Shown: one piece after another, positions 16,556 to 25,864 of the stretch
Position numbering within the stretch: the first letter of the stretch is position 1
Layout: the number at the start of each line of letters is the position of its first letter
Origin: Cellulomonas xylanilytica
GTDB taxonomy: Bacteria > Actinomycetota > Actinomycetes > Actinomycetales > Cellulomonadaceae
DNA: 64,000 nt
Direction of reading: 5' to 3'
Assembly: GCF_007989805.1 (NCBI RefSeq)
Contig: NZ_BJUB01000010.1
Span: forward strand, 62,001-126,000
Notes under the pieces: model-generated
Databases searched by the model: none
The model's input: only the letters and a program-made list of their open reading frames with translations
Told to the model about the DNA's origin: nothing
Position numbers and translations under genes: made by a program

Positions 16556-17425
16556 ATGAAGATCGTCGTCAGCACCCCCACCGGGAACGTCGGCTCGCTG
16601 CTCGCCCCGATCCTCGTCCGGGCGGGCGTCCGCCCGACGCTCCTGGCCCGGGACACCACCCGCGTCGCGCCGGCGCTGCGCGAGGTCTGCGACGTCGTGG
16701 AGGCCGACCAGCGGGACCCCGAGGCCGTCGCCGCGGCCACCCGCGACGCCGACGCGCTGTACTGGGTGGCCCCTCCCACCCAGGACGACGACCCCCTGGA
16801 CGGCTACCGGCGCACGGGCGAGTCGGTGGCCCACGCCGTGCGCACCCACCGCATCCCGCGGGTGGTCTTCCAGAGCAGCGTGGGCGCCGAGGGCCGGCAC
16901 GGGTTCGGGGAGATCGACGGGCTGGGCCTGACCGAGGAGCTGCTGAACGGCACCGGCGCCGACGTCACGCACCTGCGCAACGGGTACTTCTTCAGCAACC
17001 TGCTGATGGACCTGGACGGCATCCGCGCCGGGGTGCTGACCACCACGCACCCCGTCGACCGCCCGCTGGCGTGGGTCGCCCCGCTCGACATCGCGACGGT
17101 CGCCGCCACGCGGCTGCTCGCGACCGACTGGCACGGCGTGCAGACCCTCGGCGTGCACGGCCCGCAGGACCTGTCGTTCGCGCAGGTCGCCGACATCCTG
17201 ACCGACGCCCTCGGGAGGAAGGTCGCCGCACAGCAGGTCAGCGAGCAGGACCAGGCGCAGGCGCTCGCCGGGTTCGGCATGACGCCGGCGCAGGTCGACG
17301 CGATCCTCGGCATGACCCGCGGGTTCGACGACGGGTTCGAGCCCGAGGACCCGCGCAGCATCGCGACGACGACCCCCACGACCCTGGGCGCGTGGGCCTT
17401 CGAGAACCTCCGACCGGCGCTGTGA
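16556..17425 (+). CDS. NmrA-like NAD(P)-binding protein (atypical SDR)
   Basis: A 289-aa Rossmann-fold protein of the NmrA/QOR2-like atypical short-chain dehydrogenase group. The dinucleotide loop PTGNVGSLLAPIL lies at about residues 8-20, followed by the LLARD strand end. It lacks a classical YxxxK pair at the usual place, suggesting a redox sensor or quinone/isoflavone-type reductase rather than a classical SDR. The start follows a -10 box with no Shine-Dalgarno. Neighbouring genes give no pathway. Related proteins prefer NADPH; substrate unknown. Confidence 0.8.
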   Translation: MKIVVSTPTGNVGSLLAPILVRAGVRPTLLARDTTRVAPALREVCDVVEADQRDPEAVAAATRDADALYWVAPPTQDDDPLDGYRRTGESVAHAVRTHRIPRVVFQSSVGAEGRHGFGEIDGLGLTEELLNGTGADVTHLRNGYFFSNLLMDLDGIRAGVLTTTHPVDRPLAWVAPLDIATVAATRLLATDWHGVQTLGVHGPQDLSFAQVADILTDALGRKVAAQQVSEQDQAQALAGFGMTPAQVDAILGMTRGFDDGFEPEDPRSIATTTPTTLGAWAFENLRPAL

Positions 17426-17478
17426 CGGACCGCCCGTCCACCGTCAGCACTGTCGGCCCTGTCGGTGAGAATGCCGCT

Positions 17479-18054
17479 ATGTCTCAGGATCTCGGCGCCG
17501 TCGCCTGGCCCGTCCGCACCGCCCGCCTGTCGCTGCGCCCCGCGACCCCCGACGACGCCGACGCCGTCTGGCGGGTCCGCCGTCGGCCGGGCGTCGACGA
17601 GTGGCTGAGCCACACGGTCGGCGAGCGGGACCCCTACGTCGTCCGGTTCCGCGACCCGGCCCGCCTCGCCGTCACACTGGTGATCGAGAAGGACGGCGAG
17701 GTCATCGGCGACCTGATGCTCCAGGTCGAGGACTCCTGGGCCCAGGACGAGCTCGAGCGACCCCGCCAGGCCACCTTGGGCTGGGTGCTGAACCCCGAGC
17801 ACGGCGGTCACGGCTACGCCACGGAGGCCGTCGCGGAGCTGGTCCGGATCTGCTTCGACGACCTCGGCCTGCGCCGCGTGCGGGCGGTCTGCTTCACCGA
17901 GAACGAGCCGTCCTGGCGCCTGATGGAGCGGCTGGGCATGCGGCGCGAGGAGCACAGCGTCGGCGACGCGCTGCACCGGTCGCGGGGCTGGCTCGACGGC
18001 TACACGTACGCCCTGCTCGCCGACGAGTGGCGCGCGCGGCAGCGTCCCGCCTAG
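17479..18054 (+). CDS. GNAT acetyltransferase, RimJ/RimL type
   Basis: A 191-aa GNAT domain protein. It begins with the RimJ-like TARLSLRPATPDDADAVWRVRR, has the acetyl-CoA strand and loop LGWVLNPEHGGHGYATEAV (about 96-114), and ends with VRAVCFTENEPSWRLMERLGM, the usual C-terminal helix. Such enzymes acetylate N-terminal amines of proteins or small molecules. The ATG lies 6 nt after GAGAAT (17467-17472), consistent with a leaderless mRNA. It is monocistronic by appearance. Substrate cannot be told. Confidence 0.85.
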   Translation: MSQDLGAVAWPVRTARLSLRPATPDDADAVWRVRRRPGVDEWLSHTVGERDPYVVRFRDPARLAVTLVIEKDGEVIGDLMLQVEDSWAQDELERPRQATLGWVLNPEHGGHGYATEAVAELVRICFDDLGLRRVRAVCFTENEPSWRLMERLGMRREEHSVGDALHRSRGWLDGYTYALLADEWRARQRPA

Positions 18055-18146
18055 ACGAGGGCACCGTCGCTGGGCCGATCGGGTGACGATCGCCGCCGCA
18101 CGGTTCCTTCCGCCCTTCACCGCTGTGACGGCGGCCACATCTGCTC

Positions 18147-18164
18147 AGGAACCGTTCCTACACT
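18147..18164 (+). promoter_or_regulatory. promoter with overlapping palindromic operator
   Basis: TACACT (18159-18164) is a -10 box 6 nt before the GTG at 18171. The palindrome AGGAAC-C-GTTCCT (18147-18159) abuts and overlaps it by one base. A related GGTTCCT occurs at 18102-18108. The position suits a repressor of the glycosidase-like gene. Confidence 0.5.
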
Positions 18165-18170
18165 GCGCCG

Positions 18171-21100
18171 GTGTCCCGCTCCCGTGCCTGGCCGTCCCTC
18201 GTGGCCGCCGTCGTCGTCCTCGCGCTCGGTGCCCTCGTCGCCGTGGGCGTCGGCCAGGCGCTCGGGCTCAGCCACGAGCCCGCCGACACGCCGCCGGCCG
18301 CGGTGTCGGCGGTCGACCTCGACCCGATGGTGCCTGCGCCCGCGATCGCCACGATCGACGTCCCCGCGGGCGAGCAGCCGGCGCTCGCGGCCGCGGCCGT
18401 CGCCGACGCCGTGACCTCCCGCGGTCTGCCCGCGCCGTCGGTCGGCACCGGCACCGGTCCGGCCGACCTCACGGTCAGCCTGGTCCCCGCGTTCGCCGGG
18501 TCCGACGAGGCGTACCGCCTGCGCACGCAGGACCGGCTCGTCCTGGAGGCGTCAGGGCCGGCCGGGGCGGCCGCGGGTCTCTACGCGCTGGCCGACCGCA
18601 TCCGCTCCGGCGCCGCCCTGCCGGCGGACGGCGTGATCGTCGAACCGCGCCTCGGCCTGCGGCTGGTCGACTCGGGCTCGGTGGGCCGCGAGGCCGACCC
18701 CGCCGCGTTCGCCGCCGGCACCGACTACTCGCTCAACACCGACGTCGTCGCCGGCGCGGTGCTGCCGTCGGCGCCGTGGGTGGACCAGGCGGTCGTCGAG
18801 GAGATCGACGCGCAGTTCCGCCAGCTGGTCCAGCACGCCCTGCGGCAGGGGTACAACGGCGTGGTCGTGCCCGGGTTCCTGGAGTACGTGACGTTCCGCG
18901 GCGTCGGCGACGGGCACGAGGTCTACCCCGAGGGCGACCCGCACGTGGCCCGGGCGGAGGCGATGGTCGACGCGTTCGGCCCGGTCTTCGGGTACGCGCA
19001 GGAGCTGGGGATGCAGGTCTACCTGCTGACCGACATGCTCGCCGTCTCGCCGCCGCTGGAGGCGTACCTGGAGCGGACGGTCGGCGGGCTGGACGTCGAC
19101 GACCCCGCGCTGTGGTCGGTGTACCAGGCGGGGCTGGCCGAGCTGTTCGAGAGCATGCCGTTCGTCGACGGGCTCACGGTCCGCGTCGGCGAGGGCGGCG
19201 CGGTCTACCAGGCCGGCTGGGACTACTCCTCGAAGCTCGCGGTCACGTCGCAGAGCTCGGTGCAGGCGATGCTGCGCGCGCTGCTGGAGACCGCGGGCGC
19301 GCACGACCGCGAGATCATCTTCCGCACGTGGACCGTGGGCGTCGGGGCCGTCGGAGACCTGCACACCAACCCGCAGTCCTACGAGGCCGTGCTGGGCGGG
19401 ATCGACGACCCGCACCTGATCGTGTCGACCAAGTACACGATGGGCGACTTCTACAGCCACCTGCCGCTGAACCCGACGCTGGAGGTCGGCTCGCACCGGC
19501 GCATCGTCGAGTTCCAGGCCCGCCGGGAGTTCGAGGGCTTCGGCGCGCTGCCCAACGACCTGGTGGCCGACGAGGCGCAGGCGCTGCGGCAGTTCCTCGC
19601 GGCGAACCCGCACGTCGAGGGCGTGTGGAGCTGGACGCAGGACGGGGGTCCGCTACGGGCAGGCCCGATGTCGCTGTACCTGCGCACGGGGTTCTGGCAG
19701 CTGTACGACGTGAACACCTACGGGACCGCGCGGCTCGCGTGGGACCCGGACCTGGAGCCGTCGCAGGTGACCGGCGACTGGGTGCGGCAGACGCTGTCGC
19801 CGGACCCGGCGACGGCCACCGCGATCACGGAGGCGCTCGCCCGGTCCCGCGAGGCGATCACCCGCGGGCTGTACATCCAGCCGTTCGCCGAGCAGTCCGT
19901 GAAGGCGCTCGGCCTCGAGCCGCCGCCGATGATGTGGATCTTCGAGTGGGACATCGTCACGGGCGACTCCGCCGCGCTCGACAGCATCTACGCGGTCAGC
20001 CGCGACGACCTGGACGCCGCCATCGCGGACGGCACCGGGGCCGCCGAGGTCGCGGCGGCGATGCACGGGCAGGTCGCCGCCACGTCCGCCGACGACTGGC
20101 ACTCCCCCGCGCTGCACGCCTCGTTCGTCGACGCGCTGGCCTACGAGACGGACCTGCTGGGCACGCTCGCGGCCTACCGCGCGACGGTCCTGCGGCACGC
20201 GCAGTGGCTCGACACCGGCAGCCTGACCGCGCACGACCGGTGGCGGGCGGCCGAGGAGGAGTACCACGCGGCACGCACGCAGCACGTGGCCCGGTACGCG
20301 GGCGACCTCGACCTGCCGGCGTACAGCTTCACCGCCGCCGACCTGGGCAGCGACCGCGCCGACCGCGACCCCGCGATGGCGTGGCTCGCGCGGCTCCTGC
20401 TCGTCGCGGTCGCGGTCGTCCTGGTGCTCGGGCTGACGTCCGCCCGCGTCCCCGGTGCGGCGGCCCTGAGGGCGCTGGCGCTCGCAGCCACCCGGCCGTG
20501 GCGGCTCGGCGAGGTCCCGGCGCCGACCAACCGCACCGACCGGGTGCTCGTGTGGGCGGTGCCGGCGGTCGTCCTGGTGGTGAGCCGCTGCGTGCTGACA
20601 TGGTTCGCGGCACCCGCGCACCTCGTCGCCACGCTCGGCGCCTGGCTCGTGCTCGCCGCGGTGCTGCGCTGGGTGGTCCGTGGGCGGGATCCGTTCCACC
20701 TGTGGGCGGCGCTGGGCGGGGTCGTGCTGCTGCGGACGGTCATCCTGCTGGTCGCTCTCGTCGTCCGTGGCCCGGGGCGCTACTGGTTCGGCTTCTGGAC
20801 CGACCCGGGCGCTCGCACCGTCTACGTGACGGTGGCGTTCGCGGCGTTCTGCTGGCTGTTCGTCGTCGTCGCGCTGGTGCTCCGGCGCGCCTACGGCCTC
20901 GGGACGACCCGCTCGCTGGGCGCGACCCTCGCAGCCGGCGGGGTCGCGCTCGCGGTCGTGGCCGGCGGGGTCGCGGCCATCGGGCTCGAGCGGGCGCTGA
21001 CGGTCTGGAACGACCAGATGGCTCTGCTGCCGTGGGGGCTCTCGCGGATCCTGGGGATCACCGTGCACCTCGGCATCCCGCCGTCGTCGGCAGGCGTCCT

Positions 21101-21176
21101 GGCGGTCGTCGGGCTCGTCGGCGCGGCCGTGGGCGTGGCGCTCGCGCTGCTCGGGCGGCGCCGGCTCCCGACCTGA
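18171..21176 (+). CDS. glucuronidase-like TIM-barrel protein fused to a polytopic membrane domain
   Basis: A 1001-aa protein. Residues 10-32 are a signal anchor. Residues about 60-150 resemble the N-terminal domain of GH67/GH20-type glycosidases (RLVLEASGPAGAAAGLYALADRIRSG). Residues about 155-620 look like an alpha-glucuronidase-type barrel, with HALRQGYNGVVVPGFLEYV, EIIFRTWTVGVGA and VEGVWSWTQDGGPL. From about residue 736 the chain has some eight hydrophobic segments. The catalytic part should face outside. I cannot place the catalytic acids with certainty, so activity is inferred. The start GTG is leaderless. This architecture is not one I know from characterised enzymes. Confidence 0.72.
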   Translation: MSRSRAWPSLVAAVVVLALGALVAVGVGQALGLSHEPADTPPAAVSAVDLDPMVPAPAIATIDVPAGEQPALAAAAVADAVTSRGLPAPSVGTGTGPADLTVSLVPAFAGSDEAYRLRTQDRLVLEASGPAGAAAGLYALADRIRSGAALPADGVIVEPRLGLRLVDSGSVGREADPAAFAAGTDYSLNTDVVAGAVLPSAPWVDQAVVEEIDAQFRQLVQHALRQGYNGVVVPGFLEYVTFRGVGDGHEVYPEGDPHVARAEAMVDAFGPVFGYAQELGMQVYLLTDMLAVSPPLEAYLERTVGGLDVDDPALWSVYQAGLAELFESMPFVDGLTVRVGEGGAVYQAGWDYSSKLAVTSQSSVQAMLRALLETAGAHDREIIFRTWTVGVGAVGDLHTNPQSYEAVLGGIDDPHLIVSTKYTMGDFYSHLPLNPTLEVGSHRRIVEFQARREFEGFGALPNDLVADEAQALRQFLAANPHVEGVWSWTQDGGPLRAGPMSLYLRTGFWQLYDVNTYGTARLAWDPDLEPSQVTGDWVRQTLSPDPATATAITEALARSREAITRGLYIQPFAEQSVKALGLEPPPMMWIFEWDIVTGDSAALDSIYAVSRDDLDAAIADGTGAAEVAAAMHGQVAATSADDWHSPALHASFVDALAYETDLLGTLAAYRATVLRHAQWLDTGSLTAHDRWRAAEEEYHAARTQHVARYAGDLDLPAYSFTAADLGSDRADRDPAMAWLARLLLVAVAVVLVLGLTSARVPGAAALRALALAATRPWRLGEVPAPTNRTDRVLVWAVPAVVLVVSRCVLTWFAAPAHLVATLGAWLVLAAVLRWVVRGRDPFHLWAALGGVVLLRTVILLVALVVRGPGRYWFGFWTDPGARTVYVTVAFAAFCWLFVVVALVLRRAYGLGTTRSLGATLAAGGVALAVVAGGVAAIGLERALTVWNDQMALLPWGLSRILGITVHLGIPPSSAGVLAVVGLVGAAVGVALALLGRRRLPT

Positions 21177-21236
21177 CCGTCCGGGCGACCGCTTGTAGGG
21201 TCGGCGAGGAGCGGCACGGGCGGACGGAGGGCCTGG

Positions 21237-22955
21237 GTGCACGGCGTCGAGGTCTTCCTGCTGGTCGCGGGCGCGGTCGCGGTCACCGCGGTGTGCCGGC
21301 GACGCGGCTGGCCCGCACCGCTGGTGCTCGTGGCCGCGGCGATCGTCGTCTCGTTCGTGCCCGCCATCCCGCGCTTCGAGCTGGAGCCCGAGGTCCTGCT
21401 CGACTTCGTGCTCCCCCCGCTGCTGTACTCCGCAGCGCTGTCGAGCTCCTACCGCGACTTCCGGACCTCGCTGAGCTCCATCACCCGCCTCGGGGTGGGA
21501 CTGGTGCTGGTCAGCGCGCTCGCCGTCGCGCTGGTGTTCTGGTGGATGGAGCCCACGGTGCCGTTCCTGGCGGCGCTCGTGCTGGGCGCCGTCGTCGCGC
21601 CGCCGGACGCCGTCGCCGCGGCGGCCGTCGGCAAGCGGCTGGGTCTGCCCCGCCGCGTCATGACGCTGCTGTCCGGCGAGAGCCTCATCAACGACGCCAC
21701 CTCCCTCACGCTCTACAAGGTGGCCCTCGCCGGTGTCGCCACGGGCGCGTGGGCCCTCGCCGACGGGCTGACGACGTTCGCGCTGGCCGTGGGTGCCGGC
21801 GTGGCGGTCGGGCTCGGCATCGCCGTCGTCGTGCACCTGGTCCGGCTCCGGCTCGACGACCCCGTGGTCGCCTCCGCAATCGGTCTGCTCACCCCGTTCG
21901 CGGCGTACTGGTCCGCCGAGGCGCTGGCCGGATCGGGGGTGCTGGCCGTCGTCGCCGCGGGCCTGTACCTGGGCCACACCTCCCCGCGGGCGGGCTACGC
22001 GACGCGGCTCTACGAGGAGCCCATCTGGTCCACGGTCGACCTGCTGCTCGAGGCGTTCACGTTCGCGCTCATCGGCATGCAGCTTCCCTGGGTGGTGCGG
22101 GACGTCATCGCGTCCGACCAGGGTCTCGGGCACGGGATCGCGGTGTCGCTCGTCGTCCTCCTGGCCGCGATCCTCGTGCGGCCCGCGTACATCCTGGTGA
22201 CCGCGCGGTTCGACCACCTGCGCCTGCGCGGGAGCCATCGCCCGCCCGGCGACTCGTTGACGCTGCGCGAGTCCGCCGTGGTCTCGTGGGCGGGCATGCG
22301 CGGGGTGGTGACGCTCGCCGCGGCGGCGTCGATCCCCCTGACCAGCGCGGGTGAGCCGTTCCCGGAGCGCGCGACCATCCAGCTCGCCGCCTACACGGTC
22401 GCGATCGGCACGCTGCTCCTGCAGGGGCTGACGCTGCCCTGGGTCATCCGACGCCTGGGCGTCGGCTCGGCCGACGACACCACGCGCGACGCGCAGCAGG
22501 AGGCGGCCGTCCGGGTGGCGACGGCCGACGCCGTGCAGGAGGTGCTCGAGCGCCAGCGTGACGACTGGAGCAGAGAGCTCGGTCGGGAGCGCGCCGACGA
22601 GCTCATCGACCGGCTGTCGACCGTGTGGCGGGCCCGCGCGACCGCCGCCGCGGTCATGCTGGACCCGGGCTCGGCGGACGAGCTCGTGCCCGCGATGCCC
22701 GACGTGCCGGAGGAAGCCACCGGTCTGCCCGGTGTCATGCGCCAGGTCACCCACTCGGGCGTCCCCTCCGCCGAGGAGGGGCTGCGCACCCAGCGGCTCC
22801 GGCGACAGATCGTCGCCGCCCAGCGCGAGGTGCTCATGGAACGCCGGGACACCGGCGAGCTCGACGAGGCCGTCATGCGCCGGATGCTGCGGGAGCTGGA
22901 CCTGGAGGACGAGAGCCTCTCGTCGTCGTGGGTCACGCGCGTGCAGCGCAGGTGA
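21237..22955 (+). CDS. CPA1-family Na+/H+ antiporter (NhaP type)
   Basis: A 572-aa cation:proton antiporter with about 12-13 membrane segments followed by a cytoplasmic tail of about 170 residues. The ion-binding motif is in GESLINDATSLTLYK (about 143-157), with the Asn-Asp pair typical of electroneutral CPA1 exchangers. VLPPLLYSAALSSS in an early TM and SWAGMRGVVTLAAA near the end are family signatures. The helical charged tail (RQRDDWSRELGRERADELIDRL) is probably regulatory. GTG 21237 has GGAGG 6 nt upstream, and TAGGGT (21196-21201) gives a -10 box. Roles are pH homeostasis and sodium tolerance. Confidence 0.88.
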   Translation: MHGVEVFLLVAGAVAVTAVCRRRGWPAPLVLVAAAIVVSFVPAIPRFELEPEVLLDFVLPPLLYSAALSSSYRDFRTSLSSITRLGVGLVLVSALAVALVFWWMEPTVPFLAALVLGAVVAPPDAVAAAAVGKRLGLPRRVMTLLSGESLINDATSLTLYKVALAGVATGAWALADGLTTFALAVGAGVAVGLGIAVVVHLVRLRLDDPVVASAIGLLTPFAAYWSAEALAGSGVLAVVAAGLYLGHTSPRAGYATRLYEEPIWSTVDLLLEAFTFALIGMQLPWVVRDVIASDQGLGHGIAVSLVVLLAAILVRPAYILVTARFDHLRLRGSHRPPGDSLTLRESAVVSWAGMRGVVTLAAAASIPLTSAGEPFPERATIQLAAYTVAIGTLLLQGLTLPWVIRRLGVGSADDTTRDAQQEAAVRVATADAVQEVLERQRDDWSRELGRERADELIDRLSTVWRARATAAAVMLDPGSADELVPAMPDVPEEATGLPGVMRQVTHSGVPSAEEGLRTQRLRRQIVAAQREVLMERRDTGELDEAVMRRMLRELDLEDESLSSSWVTRVQRR

Positions 22956-23051
22956 GGGACGTTCGGCCCATCCGCCGCACCCCCTCGCGTCCGTAGCGTC
23001 GGGATCAGCGGGTCGACGGCGGGCCCGACAGCCTCGACCGGGAGATGGACG

Positions 23052-25733
23052 ATGACCTCCAGCACGACCGACAGCCCGACGGACACCACGATCGACGGCG
23101 CGATCGACCAGCTCGTGGCGCAGGCCACGAAGGCGCTGGACGAGTACGCGCGGTTCACCCAGGACGACGTGGACCACCTGGTGAAGAAGGCCTCCGTCGC
23201 CGCGCTGGACAAGCACGGCGAGCTGGCGCTGCTGGCGGTGCGCGAGACCGGCCGGGGCGTGTTCGAGGACAAGGCCGTGAAGAACATCTTCGCGTGCGAG
23301 CACGTGACCAACTCCATGGCTGCGCTCAAGACCGTCGGGGTCGTCTCCCGCGACGACCTCACCGGCATCACCGAGATCGCCGAGCCCGTCGGCGTCGTCT
23401 GCGGCGTCACCCCCGTGACCAACCCGACCTCCACGACGATCTTCAAGTCGCTCATCGCGCTCAAGACCCGCAACCCGATCGTGTTCGCCTTCCACCCGAG
23501 CGCGCAGGAGTCCTCCGTCGCCGCCGCCCGCGTGGTGCGGGACGCGGCCGTGGCGGCCGGGGCTCCCGAGCACTGCATCCAGTGGGTCGAGACGCCGTCG
23601 ATCGGCGCGACCACGGCGCTCATGAACCACCCCGGCGTCGCGCTCATCCTGGCCACCGGCGGCAACGCGATGGTCCGCGCCGCGTACTCGTGCGGCAAGC
23701 CGGCCCTCGGCGTGGGTGCGGGCAACGTCCCCGCCTACATCGAGAAGACCGCGAAGCTGCAGCGGGCCGTCAACGACGTCGTCCTGTCCAAGGCGTTCGA
23801 CAACGGCATGGTGTGCGCGTCCGAGCAGGCCGTGATCCTCGACGACGCCGTGTACGACGCGGCGCTCGCGGAGTTCGCCGTGCTGCACGCCTACCGGGCG
23901 GACGCCACGGAGAAGGCGCAGCTCGAGTCGCTCATCTTCGGGGTCCAGGCCGACGGCACGAGCTGCGGCGAGGCCCGGCTGAACGCGGCGGTGGTCGGTC
24001 AGACCCCCCAGTGGATCGCGCAGCAGGCGGGCTTCTCGGTCCCCGACGACACCTCGATCATCCTGGTGGAGGTCAGCGGGGTCGGCCCGCAGGAGCCCCT
24101 GACCCGCGAGAAGCTCGCGCCCGTGCTGGCCGTCCTGCGCGCGGAGTCCACGGAGCACGGCATCCGGCTGGCCGAGCAGATGGTCGAGTTCGACGGCCTC
24201 GGCCACTCCGCCGCGATCCACACGCAGGACGACGCGCTGACCGAGGAGTTCGGCAGCCGCGTCAAGGCGGTCCGGATCATCGCGAACGCGCCGTCGTCGC
24301 TGGGCGGCATCGGCGACATCTACAACGCGTTCATCCCGTCGCTCACGCTCGGCTGCGGGTCGTACGGCCACAACTCCGTGTCCAACAACGTCTCGGCGGT
24401 GAACCTGGTGAACATCAAGCGGATCGGCCGCCGGAACAACAACCTGCAGTGGTTCAAGGTGCCGGCCAAGACCTACTTCGAGCCGAACGCCATCCGCTAC
24501 CTGGCGGACATGCCCGACGTCGAGCGCGTGACCATCGTGACCGACGCGACCATGACGACCCTCGGCTTCGTCGACCGGATCATCGACGTCCTGAACCGCC
24601 GGTCGAGCAAGGTCGCGCTGCAGATCATCGACCAGGTCGAGCCGGAGCCGTCCGTGCGGACCGTGCAGGCGGGCGCCGCGCAGATGCGTCACTTCCGGCC
24701 CGACACGATCATCGCGCTCGGCGGCGGGTCCCCGATGGACGCCGCCAAGGTCATGTGGCTCCTCTACGAGCACCCCGAGATCCACTTCTCCGACCTCAAG
24801 CAGAAGTTCTTCGACGTGCGCAAGCGCGCGTTCAAGTTCCCGGTGCTGGGCGAGCTGGCGCAGCTCGTGTGCATCCCCACGACCTCGGGGACCGGTGCCG
24901 AGGTGACGCCGTTCGCGGTGATCAGCGACCCGGAGGCCGGCAAGAAGTACCCGCTCGCCGACTACGCGCTGACGCCGTCGGTCGCCATCATCGACCCGGT
25001 GCTCACCGCGAAGATGCCGCCCTCGCTGGCCGCCGACTCCGGCTTCGACGCCCTCACGCACGCCACCGAGGCGTACGTCAGCGTCTACGCCAACGACTTC
25101 ACCGACGGCATGGCGATGCAGGCCGTGCGCCTCATCTTCGAGAACCTCGCCACGTCGGTGAACGGCGACCCCGATGACCCGGCCACGCAGGACGCCCGCG
25201 AGACCATGCACAACGCCGGGACGATCGCCGGGATGGCGTTCGGCAACGCGTTCCTCGGCATCGTGCACGCCATGGCCCACGTCGTCGGTTCCACGTACCA
25301 CCTGGTGCACGGCCGCACGAACGCGACGCTGCTGCCGCACGTCATCCGCTACAACGGCACGGTCCCCACCAAGCTGACCAGCTGGCCCAAGTACGAGCAC
25401 TACGTGGCGCCCGAGCGGTTCCAGCAGCTCGCCGCGATGCTCGGGCTCCCCGCGTCCACCCCGGCCGAGGGCGTCGAGTCGTACGCGCTGGCCGTGGAGT
25501 CGCTGCGGGCCCGGGTCGGGATCCCCGCGTCGTTCCACGCGCAGGGCGTCGACGAGCACGAGTTCCTCGCCCGCCTCGACGAGGTCGCGATGGGCGCCTA
25601 CGAGGACCAGTGCGCCCCCGCCAACCCGCGGATGCCGATGATCGAGGACATGAAGGACCTGCTGACCGCGGCCTACTACGGCACGTCCGTGGGCGAGGTC
25701 CGCACGCGCAAGGTTGCCGCTCTCGCTGAGTAG
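23052..25733 (+). CDS. adhE: bifunctional acetaldehyde/alcohol dehydrogenase AdhE
   Basis: An 893-aa fusion enzyme that reduces acetyl-CoA to acetaldehyde and then ethanol, regenerating NAD during fermentation. Residues about 15-450 are the CoA-acylating aldehyde dehydrogenase with the catalytic Cys at about 255 (NGMVCASEQ). Residues about 470-890 are the iron-dependent alcohol dehydrogenase with GGGSPMDAAK and the metal His region GIVHAMAHVVGSTYHLVHG. AdhE enzymes form helical spirosomes. GGGAGA lies before the ATG and TAGCGT (22994-22999) is a possible -10. I looked for a Rex operator and found none. Confidence 0.97.
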   Translation: MTSSTTDSPTDTTIDGAIDQLVAQATKALDEYARFTQDDVDHLVKKASVAALDKHGELALLAVRETGRGVFEDKAVKNIFACEHVTNSMAALKTVGVVSRDDLTGITEIAEPVGVVCGVTPVTNPTSTTIFKSLIALKTRNPIVFAFHPSAQESSVAAARVVRDAAVAAGAPEHCIQWVETPSIGATTALMNHPGVALILATGGNAMVRAAYSCGKPALGVGAGNVPAYIEKTAKLQRAVNDVVLSKAFDNGMVCASEQAVILDDAVYDAALAEFAVLHAYRADATEKAQLESLIFGVQADGTSCGEARLNAAVVGQTPQWIAQQAGFSVPDDTSIILVEVSGVGPQEPLTREKLAPVLAVLRAESTEHGIRLAEQMVEFDGLGHSAAIHTQDDALTEEFGSRVKAVRIIANAPSSLGGIGDIYNAFIPSLTLGCGSYGHNSVSNNVSAVNLVNIKRIGRRNNNLQWFKVPAKTYFEPNAIRYLADMPDVERVTIVTDATMTTLGFVDRIIDVLNRRSSKVALQIIDQVEPEPSVRTVQAGAAQMRHFRPDTIIALGGGSPMDAAKVMWLLYEHPEIHFSDLKQKFFDVRKRAFKFPVLGELAQLVCIPTTSGTGAEVTPFAVISDPEAGKKYPLADYALTPSVAIIDPVLTAKMPPSLAADSGFDALTHATEAYVSVYANDFTDGMAMQAVRLIFENLATSVNGDPDDPATQDARETMHNAGTIAGMAFGNAFLGIVHAMAHVVGSTYHLVHGRTNATLLPHVIRYNGTVPTKLTSWPKYEHYVAPERFQQLAAMLGLPASTPAEGVESYALAVESLRARVGIPASFHAQGVDEHEFLARLDEVAMGAYEDQCAPANPRMPMIEDMKDLLTAAYYGTSVGEVRTRKVAALAE

Positions 25734-25742
25734 CGGTCCGAC

Positions 25743-25782
25743 CCGACGCCCCGCCGGTGCCCTCCCGCCGACGGGGCGTCGG
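25743..25782. terminator. terminator after adhE
   Basis: A perfect 11-bp stem (25743-25753 with 25772-25782) around an 18-nt loop, 9 nt after the adhE stop. Confidence 0.6.
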
Positions 25783-25864
25783 CGCGTCCTCGGTGGGCGC
25801 GTCGCGGCGTCCCCGGGCAGACTGTGGGGCCACCCCGCACCCCCGACGACCCCCGGAGGACTCC

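Noticed and set aside
18083..22354. A 1423-codon plus-strand frame overlapping the membrane glycosidase and antiporter
   Set aside because: It is in the wrong frame relative to both recognisable proteins, Arg/Gly-rich and has no motif.
22956..23051. Search for a Rex or Fnr-like site before adhE
   Set aside because: No TTGTGA/TCACAA-type inverted repeat was found in the gap.
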